Source: Candidatus Avelusimicrobium gallinaceum
GTDB taxonomy: Bacteria > Elusimicrobiota > Elusimicrobia > Elusimicrobiales > Elusimicrobiaceae
DNA: 64,000 nt
NCBI GenBank assembly: GCA_944324965.1
Contig: CALUYH010000005.1
Location: 1-64,000 of the forward strand
Direction of reading: 5' to 3'
In this document: positions 43,725 to 54,670 of the stretch, piece by piece
Layout of the letters: each line of letters begins with the position of its first letter
How positions within the stretch are numbered: the first letter of the stretch is position 1
The notes under the pieces: model-generated
The model's input: only the letters and a program-made list of their open reading frames with translations
Told to the model about the DNA's origin: nothing
The model's database searches: none
Translations under genes and position numbers: made by a program

Positions 43725-44693
43725 CTATTTGATGAGCCCCATCCGGCTGGGCGGCCAATGGATAAACCAGGCTTTTCCTTTGATGTTCTCGCGCGGGACC
43801 GGGCCCCAAAAGCGGGAATCACAGGAATCATCCCGGTTGTCCCCCATCACAAAATAGGTTCCTTCCGGCACCGTCACCGGGCCGAAAGAATCACGCAGAT
43901 AAAATCCTAAATAGTTATCCAACAGGTGGTCCTGCCAGACTTGTTGGTATTGCTCCGGGTCTTCCGGCGCCTCATAGGGCAGACGCTCCACATCCTGGTA
44001 CAGTTCATAGGGCTGTTCGGGCAACTGTACCCCATTCACCCACGGACGCCCGTTAATTACCTGCACGGTGTCCCCCGGCATAGCAATCACGCGTTTGACA
44101 AAATCCTTGCCGTACTGGCTGCCGCCGCAATTTTGCTGTTGGCGGTCTTTCGCCGGGAATTGAAAGACTACAATATCCCCCGGTTTAATATCTTCAAACG
44201 CGCCAAAGCGGATGTCCGTAAGCGGAATACGGAACCCGTATACGGCTTTATTGACAAATAAATGGTCCCCTTCCAGCAAGGTATTATGCATAGAGGCCGA
44301 GGGAATTTTGAACGCCTGGACAAAAAAGAACATCACAAACGCCGCCACAAATCCGGCAAAATAAACCGTATTGCTCCATTCCAAATCTGCTTTCATCAGG
44401 CTTTCTTGTTTTTTGGCGTTTGCCTGTTGGCCCTTTACATAGCCGCACCCCGCACACACCGCCGCACACACCAAGCTGCCAATAATCTGGCTGGCCGTGA
44501 CCGGTTCGCCCGCTCCCCCCCGCAGTACAAACAACAGCAGGTAGGCGGCACACAGAATAATTAAAAATAAAAACGATGCATGCCACCAGCCAAAAGCATT
44601 CGGGGTGGCCAGTTTGTTATGTTTTTTTAAGTAGCGGGTGAGCAAAGTGAATGCGTACATCACGCACGCGGCAATAAAAAGACGTTGTTCCAT
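43725..44693 (-). CDS. lepB: Signal peptidase I
   Basis: A 322-residue membrane protease that removes signal peptides. The Ser/Lys dyad is present: S134 in KIPSASMHNTL and K200 in KDFVKRVIAMPGD; the GDNRDDSCDSRFWGPVP box is near the C terminus. Unusually, about 105 residues with three predicted membrane segments precede the normal anchor at about 110-128. AGGAG precedes the ATG. It follows the glycosyltransferase gene by seven bases. Confidence 0.94.
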   Translation of the reverse strand: MEQRLFIAACVMYAFTLLTRYLKKHNKLATPNAFGWWHASFLFLIILCAAYLLLFVLRGGAGEPVTASQIIGSLVCAAVCAGCGYVKGQQANAKKQESLMKADLEWSNTVYFAGFVAAFVMFFFVQAFKIPSASMHNTLLEGDHLFVNKAVYGFRIPLTDIRFGAFEDIKPGDIVVFQFPAKDRQQQNCGGSQYGKDFVKRVIAMPGDTVQVINGRPWVNGVQLPEQPYELYQDVERLPYEAPEDPEQYQQVWQDHLLDNYLGFYLRDSFGPVTVPEGTYFVMGDNRDDSCDSRFWGPVPRENIKGKAWFIHWPPSRMGLIK

Positions 44694-44700
44694 AAGGCTC

Positions 44701-45816
44701 CTATCGGGTGGTTTTCACGTGAAAACTGCCCGTTATAAGTTGTTGATAAAGGTGTTGATATTGTGGAGAAGTCTGCGTAATCCGCTCGGAAATACGACGG
44801 GACTCCCCACTCATTTCCAGGCGGCGGGAAGCACTTTGGGCGGCCTCGGTTAAAAAGCAGCTTAACAGTGTAATATCCCCCGGGGTAAACACAAAGCCGT
44901 TCTTGCCGTGTTCCACCCACAGCGGCATATCCCCCACGCGGCTGACGATACACGGCAACCCGACCCGCAGGGCTTCCAGCAGGGCCAACGGCAAGGATTC
45001 TTCCACCGAAGGAAGCACAAATACGTCCGCCATATTCAGCCAACCATTTACGTCCGTTTGTGCCCCCGCCAGCAACACTTTTCCCTCCATGTGGTTGGCT
45101 TGGATATAGGCCTCCAGCTTTTCCCGCTCCGGGCCCTCCCCTACGTACACCAACCGGGCGTCCTCACACGTGCGGGCTACGTTGCGGAATGCTTGCAGCA
45201 AGGTGAGCGGGTCCTTTACCGGGGCCAAACGTGCCACACTGATAAACACGACCTCTTTCTCCGTATATCCGTGTTCTTTCCGCATACGGCTGCGAAGGGC
45301 CGTATCCGAATAAAATACGGTAGGGTCTGCCCCGTTCGGGAGCAGGTAGACTTTGTCTTTTGCGTATTTTTGTTTTTCCACCAAATAGCGCGCGGTAGAG
45401 AACGATTCCGCTACCGTCAGCGTATCCAAATCTTTCAGCAAGCGGTCTAGCCAACGCAACAACAACGATTTTTTGGCAAAATCAAAATGCGGCGTGGTAA
45501 CGAGTTTAACCTTTTTCCCTGCGCAGGCCACCCGGGTATATTCCATCCCACGGTAGAGCAGGGCGTGCACAATATCCGGCTGAAAGGAGATGACTTCATC
45601 CGCGATTTGGCGGATGACGCGGCTTTGGTGGAGGCCATGCATATTGAGCGTCTTTACTTCCGCCCCGGCCTGCTGCATTTCCTGCGCCACAGGACCCAAC
45701 GGCTTTAACGAAAGTACGCGGACCGTATTTTCCGGCGCCATAAAACGCACCAAGTCTGACAAGGCTTTTTCCGCCCCGCCGGTTTCGGTGGAAGTAATGA
45801 CATACAAAAGTTTCAT
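44701..45816 (-). CDS. GT4-family glycosyltransferase
   Basis: A 371-residue GT-B glycosyltransferase: N-terminal KLLYVITSTETGGAEKALSDL, linker VYLLPNGADPTVF, and a C-terminal donor site with VARLAPVKDPLTLLQAF and the E-x7-E motif in SVEESLPLALLEALRVGLPCIVSRVGD. It likely acts on envelope glycans; the substrate is unknown. The last codons (SFHVKTTR) contain a parS-like palindrome. TATAAT lies six bases before the ATG. Confidence 0.9.
   Translation of the reverse strand: MKLLYVITSTETGGAEKALSDLVRFMAPENTVRVLSLKPLGPVAQEMQQAGAEVKTLNMHGLHQSRVIRQIADEVISFQPDIVHALLYRGMEYTRVACAGKKVKLVTTPHFDFAKKSLLLRWLDRLLKDLDTLTVAESFSTARYLVEKQKYAKDKVYLLPNGADPTVFYSDTALRSRMRKEHGYTEKEVVFISVARLAPVKDPLTLLQAFRNVARTCEDARLVYVGEGPEREKLEAYIQANHMEGKVLLAGAQTDVNGWLNMADVFVLPSVEESLPLALLEALRVGLPCIVSRVGDMPLWVEHGKNGFVFTPGDITLLSCFLTEAAQSASRRLEMSGESRRISERITQTSPQYQHLYQQLITGSFHVKTTR
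44711..44726. promoter_or_regulatory. parS: parS-like site 3, inside a coding sequence
   Basis: GTTTTCACGTGAAAAC, the 16-base core of the other two sites, in the last codons of the glycosyltransferase gene where it encodes Phe-His-Val-Lys. Confidence 0.82.
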
Positions 45817-45822
45817 ACGTTT

Positions 45823-45828
45823 ATTATA
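45823..45828 (-). promoter_or_regulatory. -10 box of the glycosyltransferase gene, leaderless spacing
   Basis: TATAAT on the minus strand, 6 bases before the ATG at 45816. Confidence 0.6.
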
Positions 45829-45877
45829 CTAAAGTTTCGTTGAAGGGCCGGGCTAAATCCGGCCGCTTACAGAGCCA

Positions 45878-45905
45878 AAAAAGGGCTTCCGAAAGAAGCC
45901 CTTTT
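45878..45905 (-). terminator. Terminator of the oxygen-defence operon
   Basis: AAAAGGGCTTC / GAAGCCCTTTT hairpin with a T run on the minus strand, about 57 bases past the rubredoxin stop. Confidence 0.85.
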
Positions 45906-45961
45906 GGGATTGTAAAAAAATACTTAAATTTTAAGGATTTTTTGCAAAACTGCCCCAAAAT

Positions 45962-46123
45962 TTAATTTTCCGGCTTGAACTGGTCCTTTCCTACCCCGCA
46001 AACCGGGCATACCCAATCCTCTTTTACATCTTCCCACTTGGTTCCGGCCGGCACGCCGTGTTCCGGGTCACCCACTGCGGGATCGTAAACATAACCACAA
46101 ATTTCACATACATATTTTACCAT
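45962..46123 (-). CDS. Rubredoxin
   Basis: A 53-residue iron protein found by translating the gap: [20 protein letters not shown]..., ending [17 protein letters not shown]. Four Cys (6, 9, 39, 42) bind one iron. GGAGG lies eight bases before the ATG. It is last in the operon tpx - desulfoferrodoxin - flavodiiron protein - flavin reductase - rubredoxin and probably passes electrons to the flavodiiron protein and superoxide reductase. Confidence 0.95.
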   Translation of the reverse strand: MVKYVCEICGYVYDPAVGDPEHGVPAGTKWEDVKEDWVCPVCGVGKDQFKPEN

Positions 46124-46158
46124 AAGGATTTCCTCCCCTTGTGTTGTTAAAAATAATT

Positions 46159-46671
46159 TTACAAATGCGTCGCCCCGGCCGGCGTTTTGCCTTTGATGAC
46201 ATGGTGATAATAATCGTACGTCAAGGCAATGCCGTTGGGGTGGAGCACGCCGGCGTCTTTCACCTCGCCGATGAACAGCGTATGCGTGCCGACGTCCACC
46301 TGTTGGGCTACCTGTACTTCCATATACGAAAGCGTATGCTCCGTAACAATCGGGCAGCCCAGTGCGCCCATTTTGTAGGGCACGTTGGCAAATTTATCAA
46401 AGGTGCGCCCCGTGCGAAAACCGAAAATGCCGATAAACGGCAACGTGGTGGCTTGCTCCAGCGGCATAGCGGCAAAGACACCGCTTTTAACAATCAGTTC
46501 GTGCGTTAAACTGTTTTTATTGACGGAAATAGCCACCCGCGGCGGTTCGGCCGTCACCTGGAAAACGGTGTTTACAATCAGGCCGTTTTTCTTTTCGCCG
46601 TCGGCCGTCGTAACGATGTACAAACCGTACGTCACATACTGCAAGCCGTCGTTAATGTCTTGCACGGACAT
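46159..46671 (-). CDS. Flavin reductase-like protein (FMN-binding split barrel)
   Basis: A 170-residue protein of the flavin-reductase/flavoredoxin type: [50 protein letters not shown] is the usual FMN-binding start, followed by [18 protein letters not shown]. It probably reduces flavin or carries electrons for the flavodiiron protein whose gene ends nine bases upstream. Relatives are fused to rubredoxin in some anaerobes; here rubredoxin is a separate next gene. Confidence 0.9.
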   Translation of the reverse strand: MSVQDINDGLQYVTYGLYIVTTADGEKKNGLIVNTVFQVTAEPPRVAISVNKNSLTHELIVKSGVFAAMPLEQATTLPFIGIFGFRTGRTFDKFANVPYKMGALGCPIVTEHTLSYMEVQVAQQVDVGTHTLFIGEVKDAGVLHPNGIALTYDYYHHVIKGKTPAGATHL

Positions 46672-46680
46672 AATGCGCTC

Positions 46681-47877
46681 CTATTTTACTTTTTCGGCCA
46701 ACTTGCGGCTGACCGTTAAGCCCAATTCGCGGCAGGCTTGTTTGATGTTCTCGTCGGGCACGAACGGCGATTTGATGGCCGGGGACACGATTTCCACCTG
46801 CATGCTTTCCAGCGTTTTGGTCAGTTCGTCCACCGGGGAACCGTTCCACCCGTACGAGCCGAACGCCGCGCCGATGAGGCCTTTTTTGCGCAGGCCTTTT
46901 AAGTAGCACAGCACGTCGGCCATGGCCGGGAAAATCTGGCTGTTGAGCACCGGAGAACCAATCAACAAGGCACCGGCGTCCAAGAGTTCGGTGGCCACGT
47001 CGCTGCGGTGATTGGAATGCATAGAAAGCTGTTTGACTTCCGTCCCCCCCGCACGCAGGCCTTCGGTGATGTAGTTGGCCATTTTTTCGGTGCTGCCCCA
47101 CATCGTATCGTACACGACGAGCGCTTTGTTTTTGGGCGCTTGCGTGGCCCATTTGGCATACAAATTGATGATTTTAGACGGGTCTTTGCGCCACACAAAA
47201 CCGTGGTCCGGCGCAATCAGGCGCGGAGACAAGCCCATCTTTTGCACTTGCGCCAAAAAGCGTAGCACAATGTCGGAATACGGCAACACAATGTTGGCGT
47301 AGTATTTTTCCGCCTCGTAGAGCCACAGGCGTTCTTCGTTCTCGTCGTCAAACAGTTTGCTTGTGGCGTAGTGCATACCGAATACGTCGTTGGTGAACAG
47401 GACGTTTTCTTTTTCCAGATACGAAAACATACTGTCCGGCCAGTGCAGCATGCGCGCTTCCACAAACGAAATCGTATCGCCGCCGACGTCAATGCGGTCG
47501 CCGGTTTTGACGGTTTTTAATTTCAAATCACAGTGGAACTGGGCGGTAATGTCTTTAAACCCCATGGCCGAAACGTATACTTCGTCGGGCTGAATATAAT
47601 TGACCGCCTGGGGCAGAGCGCCCGAGTGGTCCATTTCCGAATGGTTAGAAATGATGATTTTAATTTTTTTCGGGTCAATTACGCTTTGGATGCGTTCCAT
47701 CATTTCGCCGTAAAATTCTTTTTTTACCGTATCCACCAGGGTGGGTTTTTCCCCCATCACCAAATAGGCGTTGTACGTTGTGCCGCGCTTGGTGGAATAA
47801 CCGTGAAAATCCCGGATGTTCCAATCAATCGCACCGACCCAATACACGTGTTCTGAAATTTTTACCGCTTCCATCAT
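46681..47877 (-). CDS. fprA: Flavodiiron protein (FprA, A-type)
   Basis: A 398-residue enzyme that reduces oxygen to water (or nitric oxide to nitrous oxide). The beta-lactamase-like domain carries the di-iron ligands H79, E81, D83, H84 (NHSEMDH), H145, D164 and H225. The flavodoxin domain from about residue 250 starts ALVVYDTMWGSTEKMA. A stem-loop lies in the gap to the desulfoferrodoxin gene. Start could be the first or second Met. Confidence 0.96.
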   Translation of the reverse strand: MMEAVKISEHVYWVGAIDWNIRDFHGYSTKRGTTYNAYLVMGEKPTLVDTVKKEFYGEMMERIQSVIDPKKIKIIISNHSEMDHSGALPQAVNYIQPDEVYVSAMGFKDITAQFHCDLKLKTVKTGDRIDVGGDTISFVEARMLHWPDSMFSYLEKENVLFTNDVFGMHYATSKLFDDENEERLWLYEAEKYYANIVLPYSDIVLRFLAQVQKMGLSPRLIAPDHGFVWRKDPSKIINLYAKWATQAPKNKALVVYDTMWGSTEKMANYITEGLRAGGTEVKQLSMHSNHRSDVATELLDAGALLIGSPVLNSQIFPAMADVLCYLKGLRKKGLIGAAFGSYGWNGSPVDELTKTLESMQVEIVSPAIKSPFVPDENIKQACRELGLTVSRKLAEKVK

Positions 47878-47906
47878 AAATACATTCTCCTCTGGCTAAA
47901 CAACGC

Positions 47907-47930
47907 CCCCCGCACAAGCGGAGGGCGTGC
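47907..47930 (-). promoter_or_regulatory. Intercistronic stem-loop between the superoxide reductase and fprA genes
   Basis: CGCCCTCCGC / GCGGGGGGCG (one G-U pair) without a clear T run. It could be a processing or partial-termination site that lowers fprA expression relative to upstream genes. Confidence 0.45.
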
Positions 47931-47934
47931 TAAA

Positions 47935-48321
47935 TTAGTTGGCTTTTTCCCACAGCCCGTGCAAATTGCAATACTCGCGCGCGATGACTTTTTCCGCCTT
48001 GGTTTCAAAAACGGCTTCGGGCGCGTCGCCGGGTTTTAAGTGTTTGCGCATCACTTTGCCGCATTCGGTGCACACGAGTTCAATCCATTCAATATAGTGC
48101 GCTTCCAACATCGGGTGCGCTACGCTGCCTACTTTCACGCGGTAGCCGCCTTCAATTTTTTCAATCACGGGGACGTGTTTTTCCGTCGCACCGTCGGTAG
48201 TACCGGCGTTTTGCAGTTTCATCGGTTGGCCGCAGCACACCAGTTCCCCCCCGCCTGCGTGCACGACTTCCACCATATTGCCGCAAACGGAGCATTTATA
48301 AATTTCATTTACTTTCGTCAT
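47935..48321 (-). CDS. dfx: Desulfoferrodoxin (superoxide reductase, two-iron form)
   Basis: A 128-residue protein that reduces superoxide to peroxide without making oxygen. The desulforedoxin iron site has C10, C13, C29 and C30; the active site has E47, H49, H69, H75, C118 and H121. Both sites are intact. It is the second gene after tpx, 12 bases downstream, and its peroxide product would be handled by that neighbour. Confidence 0.96.
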   Translation of the reverse strand: MTKVNEIYKCSVCGNMVEVVHAGGGELVCCGQPMKLQNAGTTDGATEKHVPVIEKIEGGYRVKVGSVAHPMLEAHYIEWIELVCTECGKVMRKHLKPGDAPEAVFETKAEKVIAREYCNLHGLWEKAN

Positions 48322-48333
48322 ATTTGTTTCTCC

Positions 48334-48843
48334 CTATAAACATTTTTTAATTTCCAGCAGGACGGTTTCGTAATCCGGTTCCTGCGTGACTTCGGGAACA
48401 AACTGGATATATCTTATTATACCTTGTTTGTCTACGATAAACACAGCGCGGGTGAGTAACCCCAAATCTTCCAGCAGTACGCCATAGTCCCGCGCGAACC
48501 CGAAATTGCGGTAATCCGACGCGGTAACCACATTTTTTACCCCGTTGGCCGCACACCAGCGTGCCTGCGCAAAGGGCAAATCCCGGCTGACGGTTAAAAT
48601 CACCACGTCCCCGGGCAAATTGGCTGCTTCCTGGTTAAAGCGGCGCGTTTCCAAGCTGCACACCGGCGTATCTACCGACGGCACACAGGAAATCACGCAA
48701 ACTTTGCCGTGAAAGCGGTCCAAGTTTACCGGTTCCAAGGCATTTCCCACCAATTGAAAATCCGGCGCTTTGTCCCCCACTTTCAGTTCGGCCCCGCTTA
48801 CGGCAGCCGGCAAACCGTTCATCGTAATGTGTGGATGGCTCAT
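48334..48843 (-). CDS. tpx: Thiol peroxidase (atypical 2-Cys peroxiredoxin)
   Basis: A 169-residue peroxidase. The peroxidatic Cys62 lies in PSVDTPVCSLETRRFN and the resolving Cys97 in ARWCAANG, the spacing of Tpx. It heads the oxygen-defence operon. AAGGAG precedes the ATG, and the upstream region has -10-like boxes and a short inverted repeat that could be an operator. Confidence 0.95.
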   Translation of the reverse strand: MSHPHITMNGLPAAVSGAELKVGDKAPDFQLVGNALEPVNLDRFHGKVCVISCVPSVDTPVCSLETRRFNQEAANLPGDVVILTVSRDLPFAQARWCAANGVKNVVTASDYRNFGFARDYGVLLEDLGLLTRAVFIVDKQGIIRYIQFVPEVTQEPDYETVLLEIKKCL

Positions 48844-48853
48844 AGGACTCCTT

Positions 48854-48875
48854 ATTAATAATAATTCCTATTAAT
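48854..48875 (-). promoter_or_regulatory. Inverted repeat upstream of tpx
   Basis: ATTAATA, 8 bases, TATTAAT, between the tpx ribosome binding site and two -10-like boxes (TATACT 48878-48883, TATAAT 48903-48908, minus strand). It is a candidate site for a redox regulator; the family is not identifiable from sequence. Confidence 0.45.
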
Positions 48876-48908
48876 ACAGTATATCATATTTAGAATTTCC
48901 TTATTATA

Positions 48909-49097
48909 GTAGAACCTTTTGCCGGACACAAGCGTAAAAAATAACTAGATGCAGTAAACCAAATAAAACGGGAATTTTTAGTAAAATACCGTTTTAACAC
49001 AATTAAACAAAGCCATAATGCTCAGATAGCCCAAATTTAAAAACGCGCAAAATAACGCATTTTAAGCTATTTTACAGCGGTTTTGCCGTTTTTTCGT
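48909..49097. other. AT-rich divergent tpx-dnaA region without a gene
   Basis: Part of the 309-base gap between divergent genes. It is AT-rich with many short A and T runs. I found no TTATCCACA boxes, no ORF with a ribosome binding site and no RNA gene here. Confidence 0.5.
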
Positions 49098-49127
49098 TTG
49101 ACCTGGCCTTACGGAAAGTAGTATGAT
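49098..49127 (+). promoter_or_regulatory. Promoter of dnaA
   Basis: TTGACC (49098-49103), 18-base spacer, TATGAT (49122-49127); the ATG follows after 25 bases. Confidence 0.7.
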
Positions 49128-49152
49128 GTAAGAAACTCCTTTTTATGGCGGC

Positions 49153-50526
49153 ATGATTGTGGACAATTTACAAGACTACCCTCAGTTGGTTCCCGTTTTT
49201 CAAGATATAGAAACAATTATCGGAAAAGATACGTATGATATGTGGCTCCGCCCGGCGCAATTTGCCTACGACGGAACGACGCTGACGATATCGCTGCCGA
49301 ACCAATTTTGGGGCAAAACCATCCGGGAACGGTATGAACACATTATTAAAGATGCGTTTTTAAAGCATTTGGGAGCGGAAATTGCCATCGTGTACGAAGT
49401 CTCGGCCCAGCCGCCCGCTCCGTCCATTAATTCGGCGCAGGACGTGATTCCCGTCCGTCCGGAAGCGGCGCCCGTATTACCCAAAAATCCGTTTTCGGCC
49501 CGGTTAAATTCCGCCTATACCTTTGATAATTTTATTGAATCCCCCTCCAACCGCTTTGCCTACAAAGCGGCCGAGGCCGTCGTGCACAAATTGGGCAACC
49601 GCGAAAATAACCCGCTGGTAATTTATTCCGCCCCCGGGCTGGGCAAAACCCACCTGCTGCACGCCATCGGCAACCAGATTTTAAAGGAAAACCCCAACGC
49701 CAAAGTGCTCTATATGTCCGGCGAAGAATTCGTCAGCGAATACATTGAAGCACTGCAAAATAAATCGTCGGAAAGTTTCCGCAAAAAATACCGCTCGCTG
49801 GATTGCTTTTTGATGGACGACATCCAGTTTGTAGCCGGCAAAGCCGCCAGCGAAACGGAGTTTTTCTACACCTTTAATACCTTATTTGAAAGCCGCAAAC
49901 AAATTGTGCTGTCGTCCGACCGCACCCCCCAACAGCTGGACTTGGACGAACGTCTGTCCTCGCGTTTATTGTCGGGAATTATTGCGGAAGTAAAAAAACC
50001 GAATTTGGAAACCCGTATCGCCATTCTGCGCCAGAAACGTGAGTCTATCAATTTTGACATTGGCGACGATGTCCTGGCGTTTATTGCAGAAGGCGTACAA
50101 ACCAACATCCGCGAGCTGGAAGGCTCGCTGTTCCGGCTGGTGGCTTACTGCGGCATGCACGGCGTAACGCCCACGATTGCCATCGCCAAAGAATTGCTGG
50201 CCGATATTTTAACCAACGATACCGATTTATCCATTAACGTTAACTCCATTAAAAAAATAGTGGGGAAACACTTTAATATCAAAATGGAAGATTTCAATTC
50301 CAAACGCAAAACACAGTCCATCGCCTGGCCGCGCCAGATTGCCATGTATTTAACCACGGAACTGACGGACCTGTCGCTGCCGGAAATCGGGCGCGAATTC
50401 AACCGCGATCACAGCACCGTGGTGCACGCGCGCGACGTGGTGAAGGAAAAAATTGAAGTGGACCCGTTCTTTGCGGCCGAAATCAACCAAATTATTTTGG
50501 ATATTAAAGCTGTGGATAAAAAATAA
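49153..50526 (+). CDS. dnaA: Replication initiator DnaA
   Basis: A 457-residue initiator. Domain I (about 1-85) begins with the DMWLRPAQF-type region, followed by a short linker, then the AAA+ domain with Walker [10 protein letters not shown] (about 158-166), [13 protein letters not shown] as Walker B, and the DNA-binding domain ending in [22 protein letters not shown]. The gene is followed by the origin region and dnaN. Confidence 0.98.
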   Translation: MIVDNLQDYPQLVPVFQDIETIIGKDTYDMWLRPAQFAYDGTTLTISLPNQFWGKTIRERYEHIIKDAFLKHLGAEIAIVYEVSAQPPAPSINSAQDVIPVRPEAAPVLPKNPFSARLNSAYTFDNFIESPSNRFAYKAAEAVVHKLGNRENNPLVIYSAPGLGKTHLLHAIGNQILKENPNAKVLYMSGEEFVSEYIEALQNKSSESFRKKYRSLDCFLMDDIQFVAGKAASETEFFYTFNTLFESRKQIVLSSDRTPQQLDLDERLSSRLLSGIIAEVKKPNLETRIAILRQKRESINFDIGDDVLAFIAEGVQTNIRELEGSLFRLVAYCGMHGVTPTIAIAKELLADILTNDTDLSINVNSIKKIVGKHFNIKMEDFNSKRKTQSIAWPRQIAMYLTTELTDLSLPEIGREFNRDHSTVVHARDVVKEKIEVDPFFAAEINQIILDIKAVDKK

Positions 50527-50661
50527 AAAACGGTGGATAACCCGTTCATAAAAAAAAGAAAAAGCGAACAAAATTTTTTACGGTGGACAATGTGGACAAA
50601 AAAAGCTGTTTATGCACACCACACCCCAAACGGTTGTATAGGGCAACGCACATTATCCACA
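50511..50661. other. oriC: Probable replication origin oriC
   Basis: DnaA boxes: exact TTATCCACA at 50653-50661 and its complement at 50511-50519 (inside the dnaA end); single-mismatch or near forms at 50532-50540 (GGTGGATAA), 50591-50599 (TGTGGACAA), 50610-50618 (TTATGCACA) and a weaker one at 50582-50590. An A/T-rich stretch at about 50549-50580 is a candidate unwinding element. Position between dnaA and dnaN and the change of gene orientation to the left support the call. Confidence 0.85.
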
Positions 50662-50694
50662 CAATAAACAGGACATATAAATAGGGATTAAGAT

Positions 50695-51804
50695 ATGAAA
50701 ATAAATATTACTAAAGCCACTCTTTTGGAAGGCATACAGATTGTTTCTTCGGGTGTATCGTCCCGCACGACGCTTCCGATTTTGCATAACTTTTTGATGG
50801 AAGCCCAAGGCGGCAAGTTGAAACTCGTCCGCACCGATATGGAAATGGCCACCGTCCACTTTGTAAACGCCGAAGTGGAAGAAGAAGGCAGCATCACCGT
50901 ACCGATAAAAGAATTTGCGGACATCATCAAAAACTTACCCGATGACAAAGAAATTAATTTGTACAGCGACGAAAACAACAAATTTCATATCAAATCCGGC
51001 AAGAGCAAATTTTGGGTGATTGGTACGCCCAAGGCGGAATATCCCGCCATCCCCGAAGTGGAACGCGCCAACAGCGTGGCGCTGGATCCGCTCCTGTTGC
51101 AGCAGATGATTGAAAAAACCGCTTTTTCGGCTTCCACCCAGGAAACCCGCTACATTTTAAACGGGCTGTTGTGGAACAATACGGCGGAAAAATTTGAAAT
51201 TGTCGCCACCGACGGCGGCCGCTTGGCCGTAGCCACGCACGAAGCGTTGCCCGGCAGCAAAGAATTTAAAATCATTATTCCGACCAAAGTGCTTACGGAA
51301 CTTTGCCGCTACATCACCATCGCCAAACCCGGCAAAGACAGCAAGATTGAAGTCAACGTGGCTTCCAACCAAGTCAGCTTTATGATGAACGAAACCACGT
51401 TTATTTCGCGCTTGATTGAAGGCAACTTCCCGAATTACAACCAAGTCATTCCGACCAAAAAGAACATCGGTTTTGAAGTGTTTTCCAAGGAACTGTTGGC
51501 TTCCACCCGCCGTGCCGCCTTGTGCGCGGGGGAATTTGGCAGCGTGGTGAAATACAAACTGGAAAACAACACGCTTACGATTTCTTCCAATTCGCAAAAT
51601 ATGGAATTTACCGACGAATTGCCCGTGGAATACACGCAGGAAGCGTTTGACGTGGCTTTCAACCCGCAGTATATCATTGACGTATTAAAAAACATTTCTT
51701 CGGAAAAAGTATCGTTCTCGTTTATTAATGCTTCGCAGCCGGTGTTGGTGGAACCGGTGGGGGACAATACGTTTAAATACGTTATTATGCCGGTGAGAGC
51801 ATAA
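50695..51804 (+). CDS. dnaN: DNA polymerase III sliding clamp (beta subunit)
   Basis: A 369-residue clamp with three similar domains, beginning MKINITKATLLEGIQIVSSGVSSRTTLPIL and ending FKYVIMPVRA, the usual C-terminal M-P-(V/M)-R motif. It follows oriC and is coupled to the DUF721 gene by a TAATG overlap. Confidence 0.98.
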   Translation: MKINITKATLLEGIQIVSSGVSSRTTLPILHNFLMEAQGGKLKLVRTDMEMATVHFVNAEVEEEGSITVPIKEFADIIKNLPDDKEINLYSDENNKFHIKSGKSKFWVIGTPKAEYPAIPEVERANSVALDPLLLQQMIEKTAFSASTQETRYILNGLLWNNTAEKFEIVATDGGRLAVATHEALPGSKEFKIIIPTKVLTELCRYITIAKPGKDSKIEVNVASNQVSFMMNETTFISRLIEGNFPNYNQVIPTKKNIGFEVFSKELLASTRRAALCAGEFGSVVKYKLENNTLTISSNSQNMEFTDELPVEYTQEAFDVAFNPQYIIDVLKNISSEKVSFSFINASQPVLVEPVGDNTFKYVIMPVRA

Positions 51805-52100
51805 TGAAATTTGGCCAGACGCCCAAAAAAGCGTGGCATTCCACCCACGAGCTGGAAAACGGGTACAACAAACTCACCAGCCGCTTGAACCGGTTGATGA
51901 TTTTGGACCACGTGTGGAACCAGCTGGTGGGAAACAAAAAACGCTTTTGGGTGTTAAAGGCCGTCAAAGAAGATACGCTTTATGTGCAAGTGAAAGTATC
52001 GGTAGCCAAAAACGAGCTGATTGCCCGCCGACAACAGCTGATTGCCGAACTGAACAAACATTTTGATAAACCGTGGATTTCCAAAATAGAAATCCAATAA
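51804..52100 (+). CDS. DUF721 protein, DciA-like
   Basis: A 98-residue protein with the DUF721 fold pattern: HVWNQLVG....KRFWVLKAVKEDTLYVQVKVSVAKNELIARRQQLIAELNKHF. Proteins of this family (DciA) help load the replicative helicase in bacteria lacking DnaC. The gene sits between dnaN and gyrB, where recF and a DUF721 gene often lie; recF is absent here. It shares one base with the dnaN stop. Confidence 0.82.
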   Translation: MKFGQTPKKAWHSTHELENGYNKLTSRLNRLMILDHVWNQLVGNKKRFWVLKAVKEDTLYVQVKVSVAKNELIARRQQLIAELNKHFDKPWISKIEIQ

Positions 52101-52110
52101 ATCCATTTGA

Positions 52111-54606
<2,496 letters not shown>

Positions 54607-54670
54607 TTTCCGCCGGGCGGCTGTGTACGTCTGCCCGGTAACGATTTATCCGTAACAGGAGATATTTGTA

